From positions 1-64,000 of the forward strand of contig NZ_JAGGNV010000050.1 of NCBI RefSeq assembly GCF_018614955.1: DNA of 64,000 nucleotides. The letters are read 5' to 3'. This stretch comes from Variovorax paradoxus. Its GTDB lineage: Bacteria; Pseudomonadota; Gammaproteobacteria; Burkholderiales; Burkholderiaceae_C. Positions 62,721 to 64,000 of the stretch are shown here, piece after piece. Each line of letters opens with the position of its first letter. Positions within the stretch are counted from its first letter, which is position 1. Below the pieces are notes generated by a model, which did no database searches, had not been told where the DNA came from, and saw only the letters and a list, made by a program, of their open reading frames with translations. The position numbers were made by a program, and so were the translations under genes.

Positions 62721-62788
62721 GGCCATGATGATGTCATCGATGCCCCTCGCGCACCAGCACCCGCGCCGAAGCGTTCAAAATCCGTACC

Positions 62789-64000
62789 GTGACAGCCGCC
62801 CCGATCCGCCGCATTGCCCACCTCGACATGGATGCGTTCTATGCGTCGGTGGAGTTGCTGCGCTATCCGCAGCTCAAGGGATTGCCGGTGGTGATCGGCG
62901 GCGGGCGCCGCAAGGTCGACGAGGCGATCCGCAACCTGCCCGCGGGCGGCACGCTGGCCGACATTCCGGTCGAGGCCTTTCCGCTGCTCAGGGACTACGC
63001 CGGCCGCGGCGTGATCACGACCGCGACCTACCCGGCGCGCCAGTTCGGCGTCGGCTCGGCAATGGGACTCATGAAGGCCGCGAAGCTGTGTCCGCAGGCG
63101 CTGATCCTGCCGGTCGACTTCGACGAGTACCGCAAGTACTCGCGCAGGTTCAAGCAGGTGATCACCGAGATCGCGCCGGTGATGGAGGACCGCGGCGTCG
63201 ACGAGGTCTACATCGACTTCACAGAGGTGGCGGGCGGCCAGCGCGAAGGCGGCCGCGCGCTGGCGCGGCTGATCCAGCGCTCGATCTTCGACGCCACCGG
63301 CCTCACCTGCTCGATCGGCATCGCGCCCAACAAGCTGCTGGCCAAGATGGCGAGCGAATTCGACAAGCCCAACGGTATCTCTGTGGTGTTCGAGAGCGAC
63401 CTGCAAACGCGCATCTGGCCGCTGCCCTGCCGCAAGGTCAACGGCATCGGGCCCAAGGCCGACGAGAAGCTGCAGCGTTTCGGCATCCGCACCATCGGCG
63501 AGCTCGCGGCCAGGGAACGCGGCTGGCTTGTCGAGAACTTCGGCAAGGCCACCGGCGCCTGGATGCACGAGGTGGCATGGGGCCGCGACGAGCGGCCCGT
63601 GGTGACCGAGAGCGAGCCGGTGTCGATGAGCCGCGAGACCACCTTCGATCGCGACCTGCAGGCAGTGCGCGACCGTGCCGAGCTGGGCGCGATTTTCACG
63701 CACCTGTGCGAGAAGCTGGCAGAGGATCTTCAGCGCAAGGGCTACGTCGGCAAGACCATCGGCATCAAGCTGCGCTACGACGACTTCAAGATCGCCACGC
63801 GCGACCAGACCATCGACCACTTCACCGCCGACGCGAAGACCATCCGGCGGACGGCCGGACTGTGCCTCAAGCGCGTGCCGCTCGATCGGCCGCTGCGGCT
63901 CCTGGGTGTCCGCGTGGGCGCGCTGGTGAAGGCGGGCAGTGCCGAGGCTTCTGCGGCCGACCCGCTTCCAAGGGCGGCGACCCGGTCGCGCGGCCCGGCC
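62789..64000 (+). CDS. dinB: DNA polymerase IV, C-terminus beyond the window
   Basis: Y-family lesion-bypass polymerase; 404 residues are visible and no stop is reached. The metal-binding palm motif is AHLDMDAFYASVELLRYP; RGVDEVYIDFTEVA supplies the second pair of acidic residues. SIGIAPNKLLAKMASEFDKP and the helix-hairpin-helix VNGIGPKADEKL follow. The little-finger domain covers about residues 240-370, then a low-complexity Ala/Arg/Pro tail where a beta-clamp motif would be expected. GTG start at 62789 without a strong ribosome site. Confidence 0.93.
   Translation, partial: MTAAPIRRIAHLDMDAFYASVELLRYPQLKGLPVVIGGGRRKVDEAIRNLPAGGTLADIPVEAFPLLRDYAGRGVITTATYPARQFGVGSAMGLMKAAKLCPQALILPVDFDEYRKYSRRFKQVITEIAPVMEDRGVDEVYIDFTEVAGGQREGGRALARLIQRSIFDATGLTCSIGIAPNKLLAKMASEFDKPNGISVVFESDLQTRIWPLPCRKVNGIGPKADEKLQRFGIRTIGELAARERGWLVENFGKATGAWMHEVAWGRDERPVVTESEPVSMSRETTFDRDLQAVRDRAELGAIFTHLCEKLAEDLQRKGYVGKTIGIKLRYDDFKIATRDQTIDHFTADAKTIRRTAGLCLKRVPLDRPLRLLGVRVGALVKAGSAEASAADPLPRAATRSRGPA

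Overview
The window is a GC-rich, densely coding bacterial chromosome segment. It most resembles a member of the Burkholderiales, family Comamonadaceae, close to Variovorax. The reasons are two Bug/TctC-type solute-binding proteins beside LysR regulators, a cyanate-type NrtA/CmpA uptake operon, the general codon bias, and many lipoproteins of types common in that family. This assignment is by eye only. No tRNA, rRNA, CRISPR array, prophage or origin was seen.

Layout. 1-1.2 kb: LytS/AlgZ-type sensor kinase (with the start of a likely partner regulator), divergent from argH. 2.7-7.4 kb: a glycosyltransferase, UDP-glucuronate decarboxylase and UDP-glucose dehydrogenase (a route to UDP-xylose or a related nucleotide sugar), then a rhomboid protease. 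7.4-16.5 kb: an unknown membrane protein with a hairpin over its ribosome binding site; a DUF3455 lipoprotein divergent from an ECF sigma factor/RskA-type anti-sigma pair with matching divergent promoters; an SGNH hydrolase; several lipoproteins including a fused gene scar; an OpgC-like membrane protein; and a GT4 glycosyltransferase.

16.5-35 kb: a very large alpha-2-macroglobulin with an intact thioester motif, and penicillin-binding protein 1C (pbpC), its usual genomic partner. Here they are separated by about 10 kb holding a frameshifted IS110-family transposase and a tightly packed one-way array of 18 small genes. Those encode GNAT, DUF1330, RidA, DinB, cupin, DUF2867, DUF4406, DUF3592, DUF3574, DUF2277, thioesterase, Imm-5-like, ABM and GFA proteins. 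pbpC carries two palindromic repeats in frame.

35-42 kb: an RpiR regulator, a HAD-IIA phosphatase, a phosphonate/phosphite-type ABC transporter preceded by a good Pho box, a small lipoprotein and a Tat-exported phospholipase C: a probable phosphate-starvation unit. 42-47 kb: a catabolic cluster headed by an arylmalonate decarboxylase homologue, with a LysR regulator, an enolase-superfamily enzyme, a Bug protein and an FMN alpha-hydroxy-acid dehydrogenase. 47-56 kb: a double-PAS hybrid kinase; a cyanase/cyanate-transport operon with a two-component system directly upstream on the same strand; and a second copy of the hydroxy-acid dehydrogenase. 56-64 kb: a translationally coupled alpha/beta hydrolase and tannase-family lipoprotein, divergent from a LysR/Bug pair; a glycolipid-binding-domain protein; and dinB running off the window end.

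The most interesting signals are regulatory structures: paired ECF promoters with identical spacing, start-site hairpins, and hairpins at convergent gene ends whose arms contain the two stop codons. The arylmalonate decarboxylase cluster, the split A2M/PBP1C locus with its small-gene array, and the cyanase operon tied to a two-component system also stand out.
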